Source: Dyadobacter sandarakinus
GTDB taxonomy: Bacteria > Bacteroidota > Bacteroidia > Cytophagales > Spirosomataceae
DNA: 64,000 nucleotides
Direction of reading: 5' to 3'
Assembly (NCBI RefSeq): GCF_016894445.1
Contig: NZ_CP056775.1
Location: forward strand, 2,854,001 to 2,918,000
Below are positions 57,013-64,000 of this stretch, piece by piece. Both the position numbers and the translations under genes were made by a program. Numbering within the stretch: the stretch's first letter is position 1; each line of letters begins with the position of its first letter. Under the pieces are notes generated by a model, which saw only the letters and a list, made by a program, of their open reading frames with translations, had not been told where the DNA came from and ran no database searches.

Positions 57013-59308
57013 TGTCATTGTCATTGGCAGTGGCTATGGAGGAAGCATTGCAGCAGCAAGATTTGCGAGCTCGGGAATGAGGGTCTGTCTTTTGGAAAGA
57101 GGTAAGGAGTTTTTATCCGGAAAATTTCCGGATACCATCGAATCATCCGCAAAGGAAATGCAGATTAATTCGGATTTCTTTGAAGCGCGGACCAATGGGC
57201 TTTACGACTTCCATTTCAGTGAAAATATTTCAGTATTCAAAGGCTGTGGTTTGGGAGGAACATCGCTTGTTAATGCAAACGTATCCATTCGTCCTGAGGA
57301 CAGAGTTTTTACAGACGTTACCTGGCCATCCGAAATTCGCGAAGATCTTACATCATTAAATGATGGATTTGAGCGTGCCAGAAACATGCTTCGCCCAACG
57401 AAATATCCTGAAGGCAAACATGGTTATCCTGTGCTTCCCAAAACAGAAGCTATGCGGGAAATAGCGGGCGCCCTGGACGAGCCGTTCCAACTTGCAGAAA
57501 TCAATGTCAATTTTGAAACCGGAACCAACCATGTCGGCGTGTTTCAAAATAAATGTAACAACTGCGGTGATTGCGTTACGGGATGTAATTCTGACGCAAA
57601 AAATACACTTCTAATGAATTATCTTCCCTATGCTGTCGGATACGGTGCTGAAATTTATTGCAATATCGACGTAAGTCATATCTCGAAATCGGGTGATAAA
57701 TGGCTGGTCTATTACGAAGTATTTGATTCGTTCCGTGAAAAGTTCAAGGCTCCGCTTCTTTTTTGTCAATCTGCCATCGTCATTGTTTCCGGTGGTGCTT
57801 TGGGAAGTACTGAAATTTTGCTGCGATCGGGCCAAAACGGTTTGCCTTTATCGGCACAATTGGGGCAAAGGTTCACGGGCAATGGTGATGTACTTGGCTT
57901 TGCTTATAACTGTGAAAAACCCATATCAGGAATCGGAACCGGCAAATTTCTCAAACAAAATAAAGAAGCCGTCGGCGGGGTTGGGCCCTGCATTACATCG
58001 ATCGTGGACATGCGCCATCAAGAGCAACTTGAAAAAGGCATAACGCTTGAAGAAGGAAGTGTGCCTGGGGCGATTGCTGACATGATCAATATCAGTATGT
58101 TATCCCTCGAAAACCAGATTGGCATTGATACTGATGGCGGTTTCTCGGACTGGTTAAGGGAATCCGCTGCCGAGGTGGTGAGTCTGATCGAAGGACCTTA
58201 CGCAGGTGCAACAAATAAAATGCAAACTTTTTTGATCATGTCGCACGATGACGGAAAGGGGCAATTATTTTTAAAAAACAATAAGCTGGATATAAAATGG
58301 CCTGGCGTGGGCAGCCAGCCTGTTTTTGAATTGGCAAATGAAAAAATGCTGGAAGCAACCAGGGTATTGGGCGGAACTTTTATCAGAAGCAGTATCTGGA
58401 ACGAACGCATGAAACACGGACTGGTGACCGTACATCCACTCGGAGGATGTTGCATGTCCGAAAGCGGCAGTTCCGGTGTGACCAATCATATCGGTAATGT
58501 ATTTTCGGGCAATACAAATGATGAGGTACATCCCGGATTATATGTTTTGGATGGTGCTATTATACCGCGCCCGGTCGGCACCAATCCATTACTAACCATT
58601 TCGGCATTAACGGAACGAGCCTGTAAAATCATTATTGAAAAAACGGGAAGAACGCTAATGTACGATTCACCGACACCGATTATTAAAGAGGAGCAAAAGC
58701 TACCTGCTGTACAATTTACTGAAACCATGCGTGGTTATTTCAGCCTAGTGGAAAAAAGCGGGTTCGACGAAGCTTTTCTAAAGGGAAAAGAGGCCGGCTC
58801 TCCAATGCTGTTTACGCTCACAATCCAGACCGGGGATATTGAGAGTTTTGTGTCAAATCCAATGCATGAAGGTCGGATGGCCGGAACTGTTATTGCGCCC
58901 GCACTTTCGTCTGAACCTCTGACAACAAGTGATGGTATATTTAATTTGATGATCGATAAATCTACTACTTCAACCGATAAATTAATGCAATATCAAATGG
59001 TTTTGAATAGTCATAACGGAGAACAATTTTATTTCGTCGGATATAAATTAATGCATAATGATCCAGGGCTGGATGTCTGGAATGATACCACAAAACTTTT
59101 CGTCACCTTATACAAGGGAATGGCGCCTGGGGGGGACCTTATTGGAAAAGGCATCCTCCAAATTGTCCCTTCCGATCTTGTAACCCAAATTGCAACCGTG
59201 CGTGCGCTAAACGCAACAACTCCATACCAATCTCTCGAAGCAATAACAATATTCAGCCAGTTTTTCGGTCAGAATATTTTACAAACGTATTGCCAAAGTA
59301 TTTTATAA
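56969..59308 (+). CDS. GMC-family flavin oxidoreductase (cholesterol-oxidase-like)
   Basis: 779 residues. YDVIVIGSGYGGSIAAARFA is the FAD-binding motif, then GCGLGGTSLVNANVSIRPED; the C-terminal GMC signature is LVTVHPLGGCCMSESGSSG and VLDGAIIPRPVGTNPLLTIS. KCNNCGDCVTGCNSDAKNTL inside has a Cys array like that in the cholesterol-oxidase/ferredoxin-like insert of this branch. About 190 extra C-terminal residues form an additional domain (VEKSGFDEAFLKGKEAGSPM and on). Reaction expected: oxidation of a hydroxyl to a ketone on a sterol- or hopanoid-like lipid. Intact; last gene of the operon. Confidence 0.88.
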   Translation: MKLSRPFTEIKASYDVIVIGSGYGGSIAAARFASSGMRVCLLERGKEFLSGKFPDTIESSAKEMQINSDFFEARTNGLYDFHFSENISVFKGCGLGGTSLVNANVSIRPEDRVFTDVTWPSEIREDLTSLNDGFERARNMLRPTKYPEGKHGYPVLPKTEAMREIAGALDEPFQLAEINVNFETGTNHVGVFQNKCNNCGDCVTGCNSDAKNTLLMNYLPYAVGYGAEIYCNIDVSHISKSGDKWLVYYEVFDSFREKFKAPLLFCQSAIVIVSGGALGSTEILLRSGQNGLPLSAQLGQRFTGNGDVLGFAYNCEKPISGIGTGKFLKQNKEAVGGVGPCITSIVDMRHQEQLEKGITLEEGSVPGAIADMINISMLSLENQIGIDTDGGFSDWLRESAAEVVSLIEGPYAGATNKMQTFLIMSHDDGKGQLFLKNNKLDIKWPGVGSQPVFELANEKMLEATRVLGGTFIRSSIWNERMKHGLVTVHPLGGCCMSESGSSGVTNHIGNVFSGNTNDEVHPGLYVLDGAIIPRPVGTNPLLTISALTERACKIIIEKTGRTLMYDSPTPIIKEEQKLPAVQFTETMRGYFSLVEKSGFDEAFLKGKEAGSPMLFTLTIQTGDIESFVSNPMHEGRMAGTVIAPALSSEPLTTSDGIFNLMIDKSTTSTDKLMQYQMVLNSHNGEQFYFVGYKLMHNDPGLDVWNDTTKLFVTLYKGMAPGGDLIGKGILQIVPSDLVTQIATVRALNATTPYQSLEAITIFSQFFGQNILQTYCQSIL

Positions 59309-60477
59309 CAATTCAACTGATTCGATGGTAGCACTTAAGTATTATACTTTACATTTTTGGAAAGTTTGTCACTCTATTTTAAGAAATATTCTCAGACTCA
59401 GACTGCTTGATTAGGTAACTAATTATATTATTACTCTAAATGGGCTATATTCTTAAAATGTAAATTTTGAATATTTAGCTATATTCCGAAAGCTGGATAA
59501 CCGTTCAGCGTGTCTTAGCGGTCTCTTATTTTTTAGAATCATATCCTTGCTTGAAATTAATAGTAGAGTTTTTTTTTAAACAACTCAAATAGTAATTATA
59601 AACTCGTAGAACAAGTGCTCAAATATTAATTTTACCAGCAAACAATTATATTTACGCTTAGAAGTAAAGATCTACTATTCGTTGAAACGCTACCAATCAA
59701 CTTGAAATCTATCGGCCCGCTTTAACTAATCATTGAAATTCTGGTTCTGAACTGATGACCCATGATGGGCATATTGTTGAATTTTCACTTTGTCGATCGG
59801 ACATAGGTTAAGTTACTAATTTTTCTGCGTGAATTTTGGTGAAATCCGTTTTAATAATTTGGATGGAATTGTCGTAGCGAATTACAGATGATTTTACTCT
59901 TAGAAATCCATCTGACTAACTACGGGGTGCGGGGATAATTTGAATCAACTCGGCATACGTGGTAAGAAAAGAAGGCAATACGAAGAGAGGTCGAGGAAAT
60001 ACTCATCGGTTTGCCTTAGCCGATGTCTTATCACATCGGCACCAAATGTAGTGACGAAAAATCAAGGTTGTGTCAATCTACAATTTTATCTTAGAGAATT
60101 ACTTAGTGGCTACGATATCTTAAAACTTTTTGAAAAGTAGCTACAAATGTATTCGAAGATCTCAAATAGCTGGTAAAAATTTTGAAGTTATCGTCATTTA
60201 AGACACGATAGTTATGGTAGTCGCTTGAATAAGTTATTTCAAAACCCTGGGGAAGTAAAATTTGTATCCTAACTAGTGTTTAGACATAGACATGCTAACA
60301 AAGTCTTCGTGTATCGAGAATTCATGACATCTTATTCAATAAGCTTTCTTCCAAAAAGAGATCGTTCGATAGTTTTATAAAAAATCCCTTCTACTTTAAA
60401 GTGTAAGAGGTTAACTTTTAATGTGCAAAATGCGCAAGGTAATAAGCTATTTCGAACCATTACAAAAAATCAAAATT
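59309..60477. other. Gene-poor AT-rich stretch after the lipid operon
   Basis: About 1.2 kb, very AT-rich. A 66-codon open frame at 59940-60140 has no protein-like pattern, and I do not call it. Repeated CATCGG/CCGATG hexamers near 60000-60040 are weak. No terminator is clear after 59308. Confidence 0.55.
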
Positions 60478-60804
60478 ATGACAACTGATGTAAAATTTAC
60501 CATTAACCTAAACGGTCACGCTGGGATTACTCTGTTCGGTATCAACAATGCATTTTTCGATGCTGATGAAATGGAGCAATTGTTTGATGAAAATGATGAT
60601 CCGGATATTATTGAAGGAACAATGAAAGATGTGATTATTCTCGACGACACAGTGAGGGTACGAGTTAAGTCCGTAGGCACGCCATTTAGATCTTGGTCCT
60701 TCACTCTCGAATTGAATGACGAAAAATTTCCAGAGAACCCAATAGAGTTTAGAATTAAGTCGGATGGGCGTTTTGAAGGAGCAGAAACCGTAGAACTACC
60801 ATGA
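60478..60804 (+). CDS. Hypothetical protein (108 aa), pair with exported protein
   Basis: Start taken as the ATG at 60478 (MTTDVKFTINLNGHAGITLF); the frame also opens at 60421. Acidic, beta-rich (IEGTMKDVIILDDTVRVRVK, FPENPIEFRIKSDGRFEG), without signal peptide. Not recognised. Stop overlaps the next start by 4 nt, so both genes form one operon and may be functionally linked. Confidence 0.6.
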   Translation: MTTDVKFTINLNGHAGITLFGINNAFFDADEMEQLFDENDDPDIIEGTMKDVIILDDTVRVRVKSVGTPFRSWSFTLELNDEKFPENPIEFRIKSDGRFEGAETVELP

Positions 60805-62129
60805 AAAGTTTGGTCACTTTAATCATCATCCTAATGATGAATTCCATCAAAATTATTGGCCAGCCAACTACTCAGGACGCTACGGGTAAGGGAACGATCT
60901 TAAACCATGGTACGTATATCAGCTTGGACCCTACGAAACCCGAAGTCTCACTCGGAATTAATAATCTAACTCTTAAAAACATAACAGAGACGAGCAATTT
61001 TGTATATGGTGGATATCTACAAGGAAAAAGCGAGGAAGGAATTGTCAATATTTTTTCCGAGGGAATACCTGCTGCCGGTGCAGTCGGGAGGCTTAATCTT
61101 GGTTGGAGATGGAGTAACGCTCGACTTCCTAAGTCAGCCGAATCCGGTGTAAAAGAAATAGAGAGTAAGTTGACAGTTGAATTTGTAGATCTCGAGAATG
61201 ACTTAAAGGATAAAATTCGAAATCGAATAAAGACATCAAGGCAGAATTTAAATCCAGCAGCAGAGAAGAAAATGATCGATGCAGTTGAAGCATTTTTGAA
61301 TGGAAATAATAAGGTGCTTACAATCTTGGGCATTTTTAAGATTGAGAATGGCGATCCAGCCGAGGTTCAACAAGCAAAAAAAGTTTTTGAAACGTTACTT
61401 ACACCTGTCATCAATGAAGGGAAGAATGACTTTGCGGATTTGAATGAGCGAATCGATAAACTCATTTTTGCTGACAATCCTGATCAAGACCCTTACATTG
61501 AATTTATCCCCTTCGCATTTTACGGCCTCACTGGCTCATCATTCAAATTAGCATCGGGCACAGACACAAAAAAGCTGTCAGGAAACTTTGAAGATAAGAT
61601 GTTACGTGGCTATGATTATGGAGTTGGCTTCAATTTACGCAGAGCATTTTTGCAGCTCGGATCGACGCTTGCATTTGTTAAGACGTCAAATTTTAAATAT
61701 ATAGACAAGGTTGAATACACCCTACGAACCACGACGACTCAGGACGATGGGAAAGCAGTTCTTGTTAGTGAGAAAAAAATTACTGCATACCAGGGCGATT
61801 TTCAGCGCATAAAAGCAAAGGAGGTAAACGTTGACTTGATTGGCTATGCTCCACTTTCGCCTCGTGACATGATGGTTATTAACTTATACGGACGCTTCAC
61901 AGCTGGATCGGAGGACAAAGTTAGATATCCGAATAGATCGGATTTTGGGTTGGGCGTGTATTTGCACAAAAACGATGGGAAATTTTTGGGAGGACTTTAT
62001 TTTCAGTTACCTGATACGTCGGGAAAAGTGACGGAGCTACTGGAAAAAACTGCACCGTCTCGTGCCATAAAAAGGTTTCAGTTCGGACTAGTCACCCGTT
62101 ATTCAATCACATCGCTATTAGGGTGGTGA
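60801..62129 (+). CDS. Exported, probable outer-membrane-associated protein (442 aa)
   Basis: A signal peptide (SLVTLIIILMMNSIKIIGQ) precedes a mixed region with a long helical part (about 130-230: EFVDLENDLKDKIRNRIKTS). The C-terminal half consists of alternating amphipathic strands ending in a hydrophobic FQFGLVTRYSITSLLGW. That ending is typical of outer-membrane beta-barrel proteins, but the helical insert is unusual. Family unrecognised. Coupled to the 60478-60804 gene by a 4-nt overlap. Confidence 0.68.
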   Translation: MKSLVTLIIILMMNSIKIIGQPTTQDATGKGTILNHGTYISLDPTKPEVSLGINNLTLKNITETSNFVYGGYLQGKSEEGIVNIFSEGIPAAGAVGRLNLGWRWSNARLPKSAESGVKEIESKLTVEFVDLENDLKDKIRNRIKTSRQNLNPAAEKKMIDAVEAFLNGNNKVLTILGIFKIENGDPAEVQQAKKVFETLLTPVINEGKNDFADLNERIDKLIFADNPDQDPYIEFIPFAFYGLTGSSFKLASGTDTKKLSGNFEDKMLRGYDYGVGFNLRRAFLQLGSTLAFVKTSNFKYIDKVEYTLRTTTTQDDGKAVLVSEKKITAYQGDFQRIKAKEVNVDLIGYAPLSPRDMMVINLYGRFTAGSEDKVRYPNRSDFGLGVYLHKNDGKFLGGLYFQLPDTSGKVTELLEKTAPSRAIKRFQFGLVTRYSITSLLGW

Positions 62130-62572
62130 TAGGGAGGGATTTATGAGCTTTTAGACTTTAAACAAATCATGATATCTTTGACCTAACAAACAATGTGCCA
62201 TCGATCATCAAAATCGCTTGATAATCATGCTCGAACAGCGGCTCGGAAGCAATAAACTAACCCTTGCCATTATTGAAAATATAAAAATAATTCTGCAATC
62301 AACAACTAATACCCAGGTTTTCGTAGTGATTGCTGGCCACCGCCTTTAGTCTTCATTAATCAATCATCGATTGAATTGGCTTGGATCATTGCCTCAGGTG
62401 TTGCAGCAATCTTGACGGTACCGGGTTGTTAGTGTCATATCGTGGCAGCGGGGATTGGAACGAGAAAATCAATCAGCTGCTCGTCAACCAGTTCAAGTCC
62501 CAAACAAGTTGTAATCCATGATTCACGTCTCGAGATCGCTTTTCCCACTCTGATAAAGCTTAAAGAGATTAA
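62130..62572. other. Intergenic, no gene recognised
   Basis: Between the exported-protein gene and the mobile-element edge. Stops in all frames, no RNA gene or repeat seen until the palindrome at 62573. Confidence 0.55.
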
Positions 62573-62614
62573 TTTATAGCGATATAACCGGTTAACCGGT
62601 TATATCGCTATAAA
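62573..62614. repeat. 42-nt perfect palindrome next to ardA
   Basis: Each 21-nt arm (62573-62593 and 62594-62614) is the exact reverse complement of the other with no spacer; the core is AACCGGTTAACCGGTT. It ends 3 bp before the ardA stop codon on the minus strand. It may be a terminator (the minus side continues TTAATC, a poor T-tract) or a protein-binding or recombination site at the edge of the mobile element. Confidence 0.7.
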
Positions 62615-62617
62615 AAC

Positions 62618-63175
62618 TTAGTAGTCAGCAAAAACGTACCCGTCCACCTCAGTATATCCTTCCAGGAATAAGTCCCGAGCAAAAGCGTCATAGTCAAAAT
62701 ACCGTTCGAGCACAGAAGGGGTGTTAGCCAGCATTCCAGTTTCATCAACGTACTGGTAAGCGTACTCTATTTTCGCGTCCTTCATCGATCCACGAAAGTA
62801 CCCGCGATAGCTCTCCTGAAAACTCTCGATTTGTTCGTCTAATGCCTTCCCATTCCCAGGCCAGGACCTAACTTGTTCGCAGTAAATCTTGAAAGCTTCC
62901 GCTGTATCATCATCCATTTCGTCCAGCGCCTGGAAGTACTCAAACGCCATATCATCCAAGCTGCACTCGGAAATCAGGAAATCCGGAATGTTTTCCCAGT
63001 CTTGGAACATCAGCTCTGGATCGAATTCATTCCGATGATATTCATAGCAATCCTGGTAAAATTCCTTTGCATCAGCATAGTCTGTCAAATCAAACCATTT
63101 CCCGAAGAGTGAACCGCTGTTGTACATTCCGTAAGTACCTACATAGATTCTTGGAGCATTTTCTAATGATTTCAT
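62618..63175 (-). CDS. ardA: Antirestriction protein ArdA
   Basis: 185 residues, with RIYVGTYGMYNSGSLFGKWF and ELMFQDWENIPDFLISECSL, the hallmark motifs of ArdA. It is strongly acidic, as expected of a DNA mimic that blocks type I restriction enzymes as an element enters a new host. The family length is normal. It lies between a highly structured leader (63190-63358) and the relaxase gene on the same strand, so this is the edge of a conjugative or mobilisable element. The palindrome 62573-62614 lies just past its stop. Confidence 0.93.
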   Translation of the reverse strand: MKSLENAPRIYVGTYGMYNSGSLFGKWFDLTDYADAKEFYQDCYEYHRNEFDPELMFQDWENIPDFLISECSLDDMAFEYFQALDEMDDDTAEAFKIYCEQVRSWPGNGKALDEQIESFQESYRGYFRGSMKDAKIEYAYQYVDETGMLANTPSVLERYFDYDAFARDLFLEGYTEVDGYVFADY

Positions 63176-63189
63176 GATTGAAAGTCTTT

Positions 63190-63358
63190 GAAGTTACGAG
63201 CCCCGGCTTTGTGCTCAGGGCAATCGCCTTCTCCTATCGAAGAAAAAGTGACGGGGCTTGCCCCTTGGGTGCAAAGTCGGGAGGCGGTTTAAGGAGCGGC
63301 AATTGCCGCGGTAAATAGCCGGAAACTTTGCACGCGTCACTTTTTGCTTCGTAACTTT
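63190..63358 (-). promoter_or_regulatory. Structured ardA leader with nested inverted repeats
   Basis: Nested perfect pairings: 9 bp (63191-63199 with 63349-63357), 11 bp (63243-63253 with 63335-63345) and 9 bp (63269-63277 with 63325-63333). Inside are a GGGGCTTGCCCC mini-hairpin (63253-63264) and a 14-nt palindrome (63296-63309). It ends about 15 bp upstream of the ardA ATG. It is more GC-rich than its surroundings. It could be a folded RNA leader, a single-strand promoter that works when the element enters as ssDNA, or part of oriT. Confidence 0.6.
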
Positions 63359-63437
63359 CGTTGCACTGACTGACAAGTGTGTGCGTGGTTTTAAACTCAG
63401 TAATGCATATTAACAGCTGCCTGTCTACTGCAAATTG

Positions 63438-64000
63438 TTAGATACTTAATCCTAGTCGCTTCCGGCGAGACTTTTTCTTCTTTTTTACAGGCACAAAAGC
63501 CTGCGACATCTCCAACCCCAGTCGCTTTTCAAGATTCTGCAATGAGTAGTCCTTACCCAGGTCAGAACCTTTCACCTTCATCCGATTCTGCATATTAAAA
63601 AAAGCTATACCTCTTCCTATATACGTCTTGAATCCGCATGATTGCATTTGCTTTCCGAACTCGTCAATCGAAGTTGTTTTTGATAAAACTTGATCTATCA
63701 AACTCCTGAGGTTGAAGATTGCGGCATCCTGTCTTGGCGCTTGCTGCTTCCCTTTTTGATTCAGGCTCATGCCAGGAGTTATGGTCAGCCCGAGCTCCAT
63801 CTCCATTCTTCTTGAGAACTCACCCGTCCGTGCATAGTTTTTGAAATGATCTGCGGTGTTTTTGCCATTGTAGTTGATACGGTTGGCCACAATGTGGATA
63901 TGTTTGTGTTTCGTGTCGTTGTGCCGGAATACAAGCATTTGATTTTCTGAGAAACCGAATTCCTTTGCAAACTCCTGCGCCAGAGTAGTCAACTTCTCTT
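63438..64000 (-). CDS. Relaxase/mobilisation protein (C-terminal part; 5' end outside window)
   Basis: The frame runs to the window end, with only a TTG at 63992, so the gene starts beyond it. HNDTKHKHIHIVANRINYNG is the HxHxxxN-type metal-binding motif of MobA/VirD2-like (MobB/relaxase) HUH nucleases, which nick oriT and stay bound to the DNA 5' end. The C-terminus is helical and ends in a basic tail (KKKKKSRRKRLGLSI). The catalytic Tyr should lie upstream of the window. Downstream on the same strand is ardA. Confidence 0.87.
   Translation of the reverse strand, partial: EKLTTLAQEFAKEFGFSENQMLVFRHNDTKHKHIHIVANRINYNGKNTADHFKNYARTGEFSRRMEMELGLTITPGMSLNQKGKQQAPRQDAAIFNLRSLIDQVLSKTTSIDEFGKQMQSCGFKTYIGRGIAFFNMQNRMKVKGSDLGKDYSLQNLEKRLGLEMSQAFVPVKKKKKSRRKRLGLSI

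Noticed and set aside
59940..60140. 66-codon plus-strand open frame
   Set aside because: Basic, low-complexity product without signal or family. The flanks are non-coding.
1..64000. CRISPR arrays, complete tRNA/rRNA genes, intact IS elements
   Set aside because: No regularly spaced identical repeats, no complete cloverleaf, no rRNA-like conserved blocks, and no intact transposase were found on reading. The only repeats are those listed.

Overview
The window looks like a chromosomal segment of a Bacteroidota bacterium, most likely in Cytophagales (a Dyadobacter- or Spirosoma-like organism). Indications are at least four genes ending in type IX secretion (T9SS) type A sorting domains, Bacteroidota-style lipoproteins, few Shine-Dalgarno sites, and a crtD/cruF/crtA-like carotenoid locus of the flexixanthin/myxol kind. 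The genus is inference.

Layout. 0-2 kb: the end of an SDR oxidoreductase, an AraC regulator, and a small reverse-strand ORF preceded by a switch-like RNA element. 2.3-9.1 kb: a probable defence island with a DprA-like protein, a RecQ helicase fused to a ComF-type phosphoribosyltransferase, a divergent SIR2 protein, a frameshifted EVE-domain/nuclease gene and a decayed KtrA fragment. 9.4-24.8 kb (reverse strand): secreted T9SS proteins built from seven-repeat (WD[KR]-x-x-GG) propeller-like modules, FN3-like domains, malectin and DNRLRE domains, partly tandem-duplicated and with two broken members. 25-29 kb: an ECF sigma remnant and a module of GT2, methyltransferase, PIG-L deacetylase and acyl-CoA dehydrogenase-like genes. 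29.4-32.4 kb: carotenoid genes behind three 18-bp-period repeats. 32.4-44 kb: gene-poor accessory DNA with lipoproteins, a GT-C-like membrane protein, recombinase debris, a sigma/membrane protein/serine hydrolase operon and a tRNA 3'-end-like scar. 44.3-50.4 kb: a three-gene operon of a membrane protein, a peptidoglycan amidase and a very large membrane sensor NTPase. 50.7-59.3 kb: a compact lipid-related operon (alpha/beta hydrolase, acetoacetate-decarboxylase-like protein, small membrane proteins, patatin, membrane metallophosphoesterase, GMC oxidoreductase). 60.5-62.1 kb: an exported-protein pair. 62.6-64 kb: the edge of a mobile element with ArdA, a strongly folded ardA leader and a truncated relaxase.

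The best candidates for an undescribed system are the SIR2 / RecQ-PRTase / DprA island and the adjoining envelope-sensor (44.3-50.4 kb) and lipid-enzyme (50.7-59.3 kb) operons. A caution: about seven genes are broken by one-base indels, nearly all at homopolymer runs, so some 'pseudogenes' could be uncorrected sequencing errors. The two premature-stop cases (20196-20198 and 37120-37122) do not fit that explanation.
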